DNA of 64,000 nucleotides, taken from contig KV454011.1 in the NCBI GenBank assembly GCA_001661245.1, positions 1,658,135 through 1,722,134 on the forward strand, given 5' to 3'. Made by a program: the position numbers and the translations under genes. Source of the stretch: Pachysolen tannophilus NRRL Y-2460 (lineage: Eukaryota > Ascomycota > Pichiomycetes > Alaninales > Pachysolenaceae). Within the stretch, counting starts at the first letter, position 1. Each line of letters starts with the position of its first letter. Shown piece after piece: positions 1 through 8,787 of this stretch. The notes below the pieces were generated by a model, which saw nothing but the letters and a program-made list of their open reading frames with translations, was not told the DNA's origin and made no database searches.

Positions 1-322
1 AAAAAAATTCTCCCTTAAAATAATAAACCCACTATCAGTAAAATTATTCTATTAGATTAGCTTGAATCCATCCATCTAAGATAATCCTATATTATTATAG
101 TATATAATTTTATATTCTCTTAACTTTACTTAAATTCATCATCATCTTCTTATAAATTTAGTGTAAAATAAACGACCACAATTTTTCAATCATTTTCTTA
201 ACACGTTTAAATTTTCTTTTCAAAAATAAAGAAAATTCAATACTGAATAATTGAATAATTAAAATAGAGAACAATTAAAAAAAGAAAATAATTGATCCAT
301 TGAAGATATATTATAATAAGTT
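1..322. promoter_or_regulatory. Upstream region of OST2
   Basis: AT-rich stretch up to the OST2 start codon. I see no gene, tRNA or clear binding motif. It presumably contains the OST2 promoter; the neighbouring gene to the left is outside the window. Confidence 0.4.
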
Positions 323-754
323 ATGCCTAAGAAAAGTACAGCCAAGATACCACCTAGTGCATCTGTTCCAACAACTGCGTCGGTTACAAAACTGCAGACA
401 GTGTCGTTATACCAAGAAGTAACAGAAGCAATTCAAGTATCGTATAAATCATATTTAAAAGATATATCAACAAATAAAAAATTGAAAACACTTGATTTGT
501 TTTTGGTTTTTTTAGTGCTGCTAGGGATAGTACAATTTGTATTTTGTCTATTGATTGGAACTTTCCCCTTCAATGCATTTTTGGGTGGGTTTATTAGTAC
601 TGTAGGACAGTTCGTCCTCACAGTTTCATTGAGATTACAGTCTACCGACGAGGAAAATAAAATCTTTAAAGATATCAGCCCGGAAAAGGCATTTGGAGAT
701 TACGTTATTGCCAGTTTAATATTGCATTTTGTCGTTTATCATTTCATCAATTAA
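323..754 (+). CDS. OST2: Oligosaccharyltransferase epsilon subunit (DAD1/Ost2 family)
   Basis: Small integral ER membrane subunit of the oligosaccharyltransferase that transfers the dolichol-linked glycan to Asn in nascent proteins. The 143 residues fit the family (S. cerevisiae Ost2 is about 130). A polar N-terminus is followed by three hydrophobic segments (about residues 57-80, 84-104 and 122-142). The family signature is clear in the middle: GTFPFNAFLGGFISTVGQFV followed by LRLQ, matching the DAD1 core. The ATG is the first of the frame and lies in an A-rich leader. It is a single exon, on the same strand as the next gene, and nothing suggests truncation. Confidence 0.93.
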   Translation: MPKKSTAKIPPSASVPTTASVTKLQTVSLYQEVTEAIQVSYKSYLKDISTNKKLKTLDLFLVFLVLLGIVQFVFCLLIGTFPFNAFLGGFISTVGQFVLTVSLRLQSTDEENKIFKDISPEKAFGDYVIASLILHFVVYHFIN

Positions 755-1334
755 GAAAATCAAGAAGAGACAAAAAAATTATGTTTTGAATTGTTTTAAA
801 TTGTGTATAATTTTTTTTTTCTTTTTTTTTTTTTAATTAATCTTTCTTTATTTTAAGTATTTACTTTTATTTACTTTTTCATTTGTTGATAAAATTTTGA
901 TTAATTAATTAGAATCAAGAGAAATCCATTTCATAAGAGTTTGTTTTTAAGATTAATTTCTTCACCTTCTTCACCTTAGTATTTATGTCTTCTTTTTTAT
1001 TTTTTTTTTAACCGGAAACTAGAATACTGAATATTAAAAAAAGACAGATTGGGGCGGTTTTATTTTTTTGTTTGGGAATCGCGTTTTTTTAAGCGAGATG
1101 CAAGTCTATGCAGGTATTTTTGTTTTTAAGAATGTTTTTATCGTACTCTCTTGTATTGAATTGTATTAATTTCTAAAATTATATTGACTAGTTTGAAACC
1201 CAAATTCTAGAGTGGTATTCTTGTTTTGATCATAATATTTTTCGAAAAAAAAAAGATTACTTAGATTTCAAAAATCTTTTTCATAAAATTCTAGCTGTAA
1301 GTTTTTATCAAATATATTGAAATCAATAGGGGAA
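755..1334. other. Intergenic, OST2 to RhoGEF-like gene
   Basis: About 580 bases with long T tracts and no supported gene. A short GC-bearing stretch near 1050-1060 (GGGGCGG) stands out from the AT-rich surroundings and could be a zinc-finger type binding site upstream of the next gene. Confidence 0.4.
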
Positions 1335-3800
1335 ATGACTGCATTGGCAGCTAACGCAGCTAGTAATAAAGTCGTTCAAGATTCATTTCATCATCAAATG
1401 AAGAAGAGGCAAGGGGATTTAACAATTGCATTTTCAATAAGATCACATTTCTTGAAAGATTTGGACGATACAGAATGGAAGTATAGACAAAAACTAAACA
1501 GTCTCTTGAACTCTTTATCTCCATTTTCCAACATAGTGGAAGATACCAAGAGTTTGATAGTAGCACATATTGATTTATCAAATTCAATGAATGGTATTTC
1601 AAATGATGGTGAAAATGAGCAGGCAGCAAGATTTGAAATATTGGTTGATTGGACATTCAAAATTATACCATTATATGCTCGCTATATCAAATTATTTCAA
1701 CATAAATTTGTTATAAGTGCTTTAGAAAAATTACCATTTGCAAGAATAGCTTATTTTGCTAAATTTTTTGAAAAAATGTTTGAATTGTACAAAACTTATC
1801 CTAATATAACACAAGATCATTTTTTAGTTCTGAAATTATTGAATTGTAATACAAAAATATCGGAAATTTTCTCATTTTCAAAAGATATTTTACAAGAAAT
1901 TGATTATAATTTAGATGAAAGTAATAACGATGTTTGTTTTAATAATGTTAAATCATTAGATAACTTGCAATTAATAGCATCAAATTTTACAGACACCAAT
2001 ATTCTTGATATCGGTAAAATTTTAGCCAAGTTTTCATTATACCATAGATTGAAAACTATAAACAACATTGATGTTGAAATCTTAGCTCTTGGGAAAGACA
2101 ATGATGATAATACTGATGATACACATATTTTTAATAAAATCTCGAGTTTAGCTATTTGCAAATTAGGAGAAAATAATAAAAAATCATTAATGTTCCCACC
2201 TTTTAGATTTAATGAATTAGTGATCTTAAATAACGATCTTTTATTTGATTTCATGTCACCAAGTAAAAAGACGAATTTTTTGCAAAATGCTAATGATAAA
2301 GATATAATATTGACAACAACACAAACCACAGATTTCGAACAAATTGAAATCATGTTGAAATTCACAATTTTACAAGATGATAGCAGACTCGGGTTTAAAA
2401 TTTTTGAAAATATGTTCTCTAAGATGAGTTCAAATGTAAAGAACCCTAATAAAGATTTTTTCAAGAAATTAGAAAACCTAAATGGGTTGAAAAACGGTAA
2501 AACAGGTTTAGATATCAGATTGGATTCTCCAATAATGCCGAGTTCCGCTACAAGAGCTACAAGACATTTTGGCGAAATGAATGATAATGATTCCTCTTCT
2601 CAACTGCAATTACAAAACTCCCCCGTGGTAGAAGCATCTCAACAAAAGAAACTGACGAATTCCACCATGGAAATACCAAGAACTCAATCTAGTTTCTCTT
2701 TGTTAAATAAAAATAAACTCGGTGCTAACCTCTCTGATTCTTCAGTAAAACCACGACAACTATTTTCAAGGACAAAAAATACATTCAAGGAATTCATCAC
2801 AACAACCAGCAATGAAGAATACATCAATGATGCATCCAAAGATGATGAGCCTCGATTGTCGATGACATCCCCAATGAGTTCTTTTAGTGATATAACCGAC
2901 TCGTCGATTTGCTCTCTGAAGCAACAAAAGCAGAAACATATTTATAGAAATATGCTTAAAGTTGTCAAATTGGAATCTACTACATCAGCAAAAATATTCA
3001 ATAAAAATACCTCTACAAAAAGGGAAGATGCTTCCAAAATTTCATTAATGGAACTGAAACCTATAAAGGAAACCATAGTAACTACAGTTAAAAACAAAGT
3101 TACAATTGGTTACTCTACTAATGAGGACGAAGGCGATACCAAAAGTATCAATGAACTTAGGAAATCTACTCTTGGTACGGAAAATCCAGTTATAAACTCG
3201 AGGAATGCGAATGAAATTTTAAACACCATTGTCAACAGTAAAAAGTGCACCACAGAGAAAGAGTTGTCAGAATTATACCACCGTAATGGATCTGATAAGC
3301 GAGATCAGAGAAAGTCATCTGTACTAACACTTCATTCTAGAAAGAAAAAATTCACAAGCTTGGATAATTCCGATAATGAAAGTGACCATGCAGAAGATGA
3401 CGAAATAATTTCAAATCAGATACTTGTTAGCTCTTCTGAACAAGAACAAAAAGAAAATAAATCACAAAATATTAGACGAAATAGAAGGAAATCATTCATG
3501 GACATTTTAGGATTAAAGAAAAAACCTGCAAAGTTAAGTTTTAACGAGTCTGAGGTTATTGATAGCACAGTTTCATCTTCAATACACGCAATGAGTGAAG
3601 ATGAGTCAAAGCAAACAATAGTATCCAGATCATTTCTATTCGACGTAAAATACAATCCTAAAAATACAAAGAATTTAAGTATTGAACCCCAGGAAAATAC
3701 GACCAACATAAATTCTTCATCAGCCATTAAAATATCCACGTTACCTTCACCATTTGATGTTTCATCAGATATGGTCAGCCAGATATGTTTGTCGGGCTAA
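1335..3800 (+). CDS. Putative RhoGEF (Dbl-homology-like) protein, poorly recognised
   Basis: The 821-residue protein begins at the ATG at 1335; the open frame extends 18 bases further upstream without another ATG. The N-terminal ~220 residues are predicted helical, with a pattern I read as Dbl-homology-like (FLKDLDDTEWKYRQKLNSLL, then PLYARYIKLF and a further helical block), which would activate a Rho or Cdc42 GTPase. The remaining ~600 residues are Ser/Thr/Asn-rich and look disordered, with a conserved-looking basic RRKSFMDILGLKKK segment about residue 720. No pleckstrin-homology or BAR domain is evident. It could be related to Fus2- or Bud3-type exchange factors, but I cannot assign orthology; the domain call is inference from pattern only. 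Confidence 0.5.
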   Translation: MTALAANAASNKVVQDSFHHQMKKRQGDLTIAFSIRSHFLKDLDDTEWKYRQKLNSLLNSLSPFSNIVEDTKSLIVAHIDLSNSMNGISNDGENEQAARFEILVDWTFKIIPLYARYIKLFQHKFVISALEKLPFARIAYFAKFFEKMFELYKTYPNITQDHFLVLKLLNCNTKISEIFSFSKDILQEIDYNLDESNNDVCFNNVKSLDNLQLIASNFTDTNILDIGKILAKFSLYHRLKTINNIDVEILALGKDNDDNTDDTHIFNKISSLAICKLGENNKKSLMFPPFRFNELVILNNDLLFDFMSPSKKTNFLQNANDKDIILTTTQTTDFEQIEIMLKFTILQDDSRLGFKIFENMFSKMSSNVKNPNKDFFKKLENLNGLKNGKTGLDIRLDSPIMPSSATRATRHFGEMNDNDSSSQLQLQNSPVVEASQQKKLTNSTMEIPRTQSSFSLLNKNKLGANLSDSSVKPRQLFSRTKNTFKEFITTTSNEEYINDASKDDEPRLSMTSPMSSFSDITDSSICSLKQQKQKHIYRNMLKVVKLESTTSAKIFNKNTSTKREDASKISLMELKPIKETIVTTVKNKVTIGYSTNEDEGDTKSINELRKSTLGTENPVINSRNANEILNTIVNSKKCTTEKELSELYHRNGSDKRDQRKSSVLTLHSRKKKFTSLDNSDNESDHAEDDEIISNQILVSSSEQEQKENKSQNIRRNRRKSFMDILGLKKKPAKLSFNESEVIDSTVSSSIHAMSEDESKQTIVSRSFLFDVKYNPKNTKNLSIEPQENTTNINSSSAIKISTLPSPFDVSSDMVSQICLSG

Positions 3801-4684
3801 AAAATTAATATAAAAAAAAATATCTTTCTTCATTGTAAGATCAATTGCAGAATGTCGAAATGGAAAAACAATATACGTGACATTATATGATTCGATGAGC
3901 ATCTTGTTCAATCGTTATCAACCAATTGTGAAAATGCAAACTATATGATCGCTTTTCATGAAGACGAATACTAGGATGGAAACATGCTAATCTTTCTCTG
4001 CGCATGAAGCGTGAATTAAATGGGTCTCGAATTATTGAAACTTCAACGGTATTCTTTATTCAACTTCAAAGAAAGGTTTGACTACAAAATGTTATGTTTG
4101 GGATAGTACGGGATTGCACACGAAATTGTCATTAAAACCTTGAGATGTTACCGGAAAAGTCTATATTTTTATTAATGGTACCAAGTTCTTTTCATAGAAC
4201 TTCCAGAAGTGTTATTCCAATCGTCCCCATCATACTTAACATTATCATGTTCACAATTTTTTTTTTTTTGAAACAACAGCAATAGGAATTACTATAAAGA
4301 TTGTTTGCAGTGAGTTGTAACTTGATGAAAAACAAATCAAGAATGGGAAGGGGAAACTGAGGTTAAATGTTTAATTTAAATATGTATGGTTTGAGAATCA
4401 AAAATACGAAGTACAAAGAAAGAGCTAATTAGATAAATGGAATTGATATCATTGGGAGAAATTAAAAAATTGGAATATGTGCTTGAATTCAAATAAAAAG
4501 TAGAAATATGGTTATTTTCCTAGATTTTCTTTTACTATGAAACGTGATTTCTGCTCATGTGTTTTCAAAACTCTTTTTAGAATGACATTTCTTATTAATC
4601 TATTTTTAAATAATGTCAATATATAAAATATATATACAAAAACGAATAAACAAAACAAAGGGATATACTTTTAATGATTAGCCT
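3801..4684. other. Intergenic between convergent genes
   Basis: About 880 bases between the 3' ends of the RhoGEF-like gene and ATP12. There is no ORF of note. The part from about 3830 to 4240 is less AT-rich than usual for this genome and lacks long homopolymers, so it might contain a non-coding RNA; see the finding on the U6-like string at 3983-4000. The rest is ordinary AT-rich sequence. Confidence 0.35.
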
Positions 4685-5749
4685 TCAACTTTCGTAAGCG
4701 ATTAAAGAAGCACTAGCCAAATTTCTTCTGACATCGACCTTGTCAACATCATGTGTATCTTCGACTTCACCCCATCTCTTAGTCTGGTAAATGGTTTCCA
4801 AAGTTGCAGCTTGAGCAATTTCCTCTATTGTCAAAATACCTTCTTCTTCTTCAGCTAGAGCCTTTTCGTTTGCTCTAATGATAGCGGCTCCGGCCAAGAA
4901 AGATTTAGCAATTAATGTTGCTTTCTCTAAAGCTACCATTTGCCACATATTCAAACCAGACATCCAAAGTCTAATTACTTCTTTCGTTTCTTCCGTTTGA
5001 ACATTACCAACTAGTCCGTCTTTATCCGAGTCTAAATAGGAGAGTCTTACGTTGTCTTTACCAGTTGATTTGGCAAAATAATCTTCCATCGACTTAATGA
5101 TAGGTCTATACAACTTTTCTTGAGCTGGTCTCAAATCCCCATCACAGTCTAATGCCGGAGAAAAAACCAATAAAGTATCGGTGTCTAAATATCTCAACAA
5201 ATCTTCTTTGATATCATCAATTCTCCCTACTTTGACAATGAGATCTGGATCATTCAAATCATGGGATTTAGTCAAATCAATAGCTCTCGAAGCAGTAGAA
5301 GTCAATGGTAATGAAAAAGATCTTGCGGATAAATTTGGTAAGTGCTTCCATTCAACTGCAATCAAATGAGCCAATGTCTTCTTGGACTTTGGTAAGACTA
5401 AAGGATTACCCAATGGAGTCTTGATTGTCTTGTTATCTAATTGAACCTCAAAACCATGGTCTGTTTCTTCAACACCAACTTTTTCCCAAAACTTTGAAAG
5501 ATTCTTCTCCAAACGCTTAGTTTCAGGTGAAACATTTCTCTCAATTTTTTCCTGTGTTAACTTTTCCTTCGGAGGAAACGGAGGAGCATCATTATTTGGT
5601 TCCTTGGCATAGTATCTTTTCAAAGTTTGAAAAGTCAAGGGTAAACTAGCACTAACAGCACATGGAAAATTTGTACTTGGCCCTTTACTAACAGCTCCAA
5701 CTCTAAAGCTTTTAAATGTCACTAAGCCTGAGCTTCTTCTTGAAATCAT
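4685..5749 (-). CDS. ATP12: Mitochondrial F1-ATPase assembly chaperone Atp12
   Basis: Atp12 binds newly imported F1 alpha subunit in the mitochondrial matrix and hands it on for assembly of the alpha/beta hexamer. The 354-residue protein starts with a basic, Ser-rich presequence without acidic residues (MISRRSSGLVTFKSFRVGAV) typical of matrix import. The ATP12 domain follows from about residue 85: KFWEKVGVEE, the region KTPLGNPLVLP, and VEWKHLP and PLTSTASRAIDL, all characteristic of the family. The C-terminus contains helices ending in SLIAYES. Length is close to the yeast homologue (325). It is transcribed divergently from the gene at 6058 with about 300 bases between start codons. Confidence 0.93.
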   Translation of the reverse strand: MISRRSSGLVTFKSFRVGAVSKGPSTNFPCAVSASLPLTFQTLKRYYAKEPNNDAPPFPPKEKLTQEKIERNVSPETKRLEKNLSKFWEKVGVEETDHGFEVQLDNKTIKTPLGNPLVLPKSKKTLAHLIAVEWKHLPNLSARSFSLPLTSTASRAIDLTKSHDLNDPDLIVKVGRIDDIKEDLLRYLDTDTLLVFSPALDCDGDLRPAQEKLYRPIIKSMEDYFAKSTGKDNVRLSYLDSDKDGLVGNVQTEETKEVIRLWMSGLNMWQMVALEKATLIAKSFLAGAAIIRANEKALAEEEEGILTIEEIAQAATLETIYQTKRWGEVEDTHDVDKVDVRRNLASASLIAYES

Positions 5750-6057
5750 GATTAACGCTATTTCAGCTCGAACTGCGTGTCGGTGTCAATAAAGAGAGAA
5801 ATATAAATGATTATCTAAAACTATTCATTCAACTTTTCAGCAACAATTTTTTTTTTTAACTGCGAAAAACAGCGGTAGTAAACATCTTACACAAATGTCC
5901 TAAAAAGGAAATACAACAAAACTGTTTGATATATTCCTTTTAGGCATCAAGCATTGAAGCATCTTTTAATTGTATATTTTATACTTTGTATACAATAATT
6001 TTGAATGATAATGAAGGTTTGTTATTTCGATCTAAGTGTATAATATGGTAATGAATA
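5750..6057. promoter_or_regulatory. Divergent promoter, ATP12 and gene at 6058, with uORF
   Basis: Shared upstream region of 308 bases. It ends with a short upstream reading frame at 6045-6074 (ATG, 9 codons, TGA) which overlaps the start codon of the downstream gene in another frame; it contains two ATGs. A second small uORF starts at 6005. Their presence would lower translation of the main ORF if the transcript starts upstream of them. Confidence 0.5.
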
Positions 6058-8496
6058 ATGACATTGCCCAATGAGTTAGTGCAACTCTATGGCTGGGATT
6101 TTGAAGCTCAAGTGCCCGAATTTGAAGTTGGTTTTGAGTTCGAGCTGTTAACAAACGAAAGATGGAAGTTAGAACCTACGGCGGCTAATTTTTTACATGG
6201 AATTGTGTCATTTCGCAGTAAACTTTGTGGTGGATTTGATGGAAATACACTAAAAGTATGTCATTTAAAGTCGTTAGATAATTTTTTATTGGATGTTTCG
6301 GAGTTGTATTTAAATGAAGATGATCATCTTGGTGATTTTACCGATTATTGCCTAAAGTCATCGATTTTTGAAATTGAATATTCTACTGAGAACAATGATT
6401 ACGAAGTTTCTAATAGACTATCTGAAGAGGTTTTGAAAGAAGCTATAAAGTTGGATGATGACACAAGAATGTTTATGAGCCGCTGTTTGAAACCCGTCAA
6501 AAGAAAGCATGATTTAAAGTGTATATTTCCTGAAAAGGACGAGTTACTCAATTGTGATGAATTGATATTTTCCGGAACAGAGTATGATGGTGATTTATTT
6601 GATCAATTAAAGCTTGATCTTAAAAGCCGCAAATTTGACATGAAGGTGCAAGATATAGATGAAACTTACAAATTTGATTCTTTTATTCCTTATGGTGAAA
6701 ACTTTCTAGACGATATCAAAGGATACACAATACCGTCATTATCGTTAGAGCCAATCATTTTCAAAGATTTCAAACTTGATGCATTTATAGTTGACACTAC
6801 CATTGATGGTGTTGGGGCCGATTTTCCCCAATCTATCGTGCCGCTGTTAATTGAAAATGTTTGGAGAATAGAAAGTTCTTGTGAAAGTAATATTTCACAC
6901 AGTGGAGATTTTCTTGAGGAAGAATTGAATGAAATTGCAATTAGTTATAAATTAAATCTCCCAAAGATGAAACAAAATGAACCCAACAATTCAGTTGCTG
7001 AAAGTTGTATAGACGGATTCCCAATTTGGATTATGCCCCAATTAACATTACTAAATATGGATTGGGTTTTCTTTAATAATGTTAATCCAGACAGCCTTTT
7101 GAATGAAATACTTGATAGTGATTTTTCAAAACATATAACCTTAATTGGTAACTTAGAATCAGATCATCATTGTCTGAGTAAAAATAAAGTAAAATTGTTC
7201 AAAATCAAACAAAAGCTATTAGAACAAGATGATGTTGGATATTTTGAAAGTGTAAACTCAATCAAACATGTTTCACGGAATGATTCGATACACAATAGAG
7301 ATACTTTTATGCTACTGTCAAAAGAATTATTACAATATGAGCCTGAATCAAGCGAAAGGCTTTCTGAAAAGCCGCTGACGTTATCTTTTTCAACTGAAAT
7401 TGTGTCAACTCCGGGATCTATGGTTGTTGAAAACTCTACAATAGCTCTTGAGCTACTGACCTCGCCAGAGCTTCCTGATACTACGTTTTTAAGACCAAAT
7501 AAAAAAAGAAAGAAAAATAAGAGAAAACTGCTGCATACCAACAACTCCATTATTGAAATTGATGACTTGATTAAACAAAAATCTATGAAAAAAATTGATA
7601 GAATGGAATTTGCCAACGGAACAAACGTGACAAATTTTCCAATGAAAGATATCTTGACATTTTCAAGTAATGCATTAGACATTGACATTACCAGACATGA
7701 AATTCCACCTGACTTTGACTTCGATACCTTACCCACTGTTGACGATGAACCTGAAAATAGTAGGAAGTCTAAGCTACTAAATTATCAATTTGAATCTCAG
7801 CGGCTAATAATTTTGAACTTGTCGTTGCGAAACAAAGATAAACTGCTATTTTCATTATTATCGGAACTCGGCCAGTTACTGAACTCTAACTTACTAGTTT
7901 ATGAGCAAGAGTTCAGTGAAGATCATAATGATTTTGACATATATCTTTCTTCTAATTTAGGTCTTATGATAATTAAAGACATAGAATTAACTCAATATAA
8001 TGTATATACAGGAAACTTACTTGTCGTGGAAGAATTAATGCAAACAGCAATGCAATCTAAGAATATTATCATATTGATCCAAATTAACTCAAAGCACGGA
8101 TCTGTTGATTTTGAAGTGATAAGCAAATTCCAGAAAATATTGTCACTATTAAACATTGACTCAATAATATCTGAAGATGATGCTATCATTGAAGTAATAT
8201 TCAATTTTATCAAGGAATATGGTTATCAAAGTAATTTCAGAGATATTAATTTTGAAGGGAAAAAAATCCTTCAATTGGACCTTGCCCATGCTAAGGATAT
8301 AATGTTCCTCAAAGAATGTAAAATAAATAATCCAATCTTAATAATAGATATCTTGAAAAAAATAAATTATGATTTAAAGGATTTTATAACAATGGATTTC
8401 GGAAAGAGAGAGGCAACATTTAGTGATATCATGAGTCATGACCTATTAATATGGGTGGATAAAATATTTAACACAACATGGTCATTTGAAGAATAA
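6058..8496 (+). CDS. Unrecognised protein, possible XPF-like (Zip2/SHOC1-type) domain
   Basis: The 812-residue protein is acidic and has no membrane segment or signal peptide. Residues about 1-470 show no domain I recognise. There is a basic patch (KKRKKNKRK, about residues 481-489) that may act as a nuclear localisation signal. From about residue 585 to 730 the order of beta-strands and helices resembles an XPF-nuclease fold (FDIYLSSNLGLMIIKDIEL, then NLLVVEELMQTA and IIILIQIN), but no ERKxxxD nuclease motif is present. An inactive XPF fold near the C-terminus is what meiotic crossover proteins of the Zip2/SHOC1 family have, so that is my best guess. This is inference only; start codon is the first ATG in frame. 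Confidence 0.4.
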   Translation: MTLPNELVQLYGWDFEAQVPEFEVGFEFELLTNERWKLEPTAANFLHGIVSFRSKLCGGFDGNTLKVCHLKSLDNFLLDVSELYLNEDDHLGDFTDYCLKSSIFEIEYSTENNDYEVSNRLSEEVLKEAIKLDDDTRMFMSRCLKPVKRKHDLKCIFPEKDELLNCDELIFSGTEYDGDLFDQLKLDLKSRKFDMKVQDIDETYKFDSFIPYGENFLDDIKGYTIPSLSLEPIIFKDFKLDAFIVDTTIDGVGADFPQSIVPLLIENVWRIESSCESNISHSGDFLEEELNEIAISYKLNLPKMKQNEPNNSVAESCIDGFPIWIMPQLTLLNMDWVFFNNVNPDSLLNEILDSDFSKHITLIGNLESDHHCLSKNKVKLFKIKQKLLEQDDVGYFESVNSIKHVSRNDSIHNRDTFMLLSKELLQYEPESSERLSEKPLTLSFSTEIVSTPGSMVVENSTIALELLTSPELPDTTFLRPNKKRKKNKRKLLHTNNSIIEIDDLIKQKSMKKIDRMEFANGTNVTNFPMKDILTFSSNALDIDITRHEIPPDFDFDTLPTVDDEPENSRKSKLLNYQFESQRLIILNLSLRNKDKLLFSLLSELGQLLNSNLLVYEQEFSEDHNDFDIYLSSNLGLMIIKDIELTQYNVYTGNLLVVEELMQTAMQSKNIIILIQINSKHGSVDFEVISKFQKILSLLNIDSIISEDDAIIEVIFNFIKEYGYQSNFRDINFEGKKILQLDLAHAKDIMFLKECKINNPILIIDILKKINYDLKDFITMDFGKREATFSDIMSHDLLIWVDKIFNTTWSFEE

Positions 8497-8787
8497 AATC
8501 CATTTGGCAAATATTTGAAGTTTTCATACTGCTATTATTATAGAATATATAGAATAATGTGATGTTCTTTCCCTTAAAAGTTTACAAAAGGAATTTTGAA
8601 GTATATAGCAAGCTCTTATATTACAAAATTAGTTTTAAATTGAATACATACCTAAATCACATAAAATAATGTACATTTTCCGCTTTTTTAAAATTCAAAT
8701 AATAAGTTGACAAATTAAAAATAAAAATGAAACTCAAATACGCCTTAAAGCAGAAAAGATAATCATAAAGTTAAGCTAAAATAAATC

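Noticed and set aside
3983-4000. Real U6 snRNA gene
   Set aside because: Only an 18-base string resembles U6; the flanking U6 core (5' stem, GATAC before ACAGAGA, 3' stem) is missing. Kept only as a low-interest finding.
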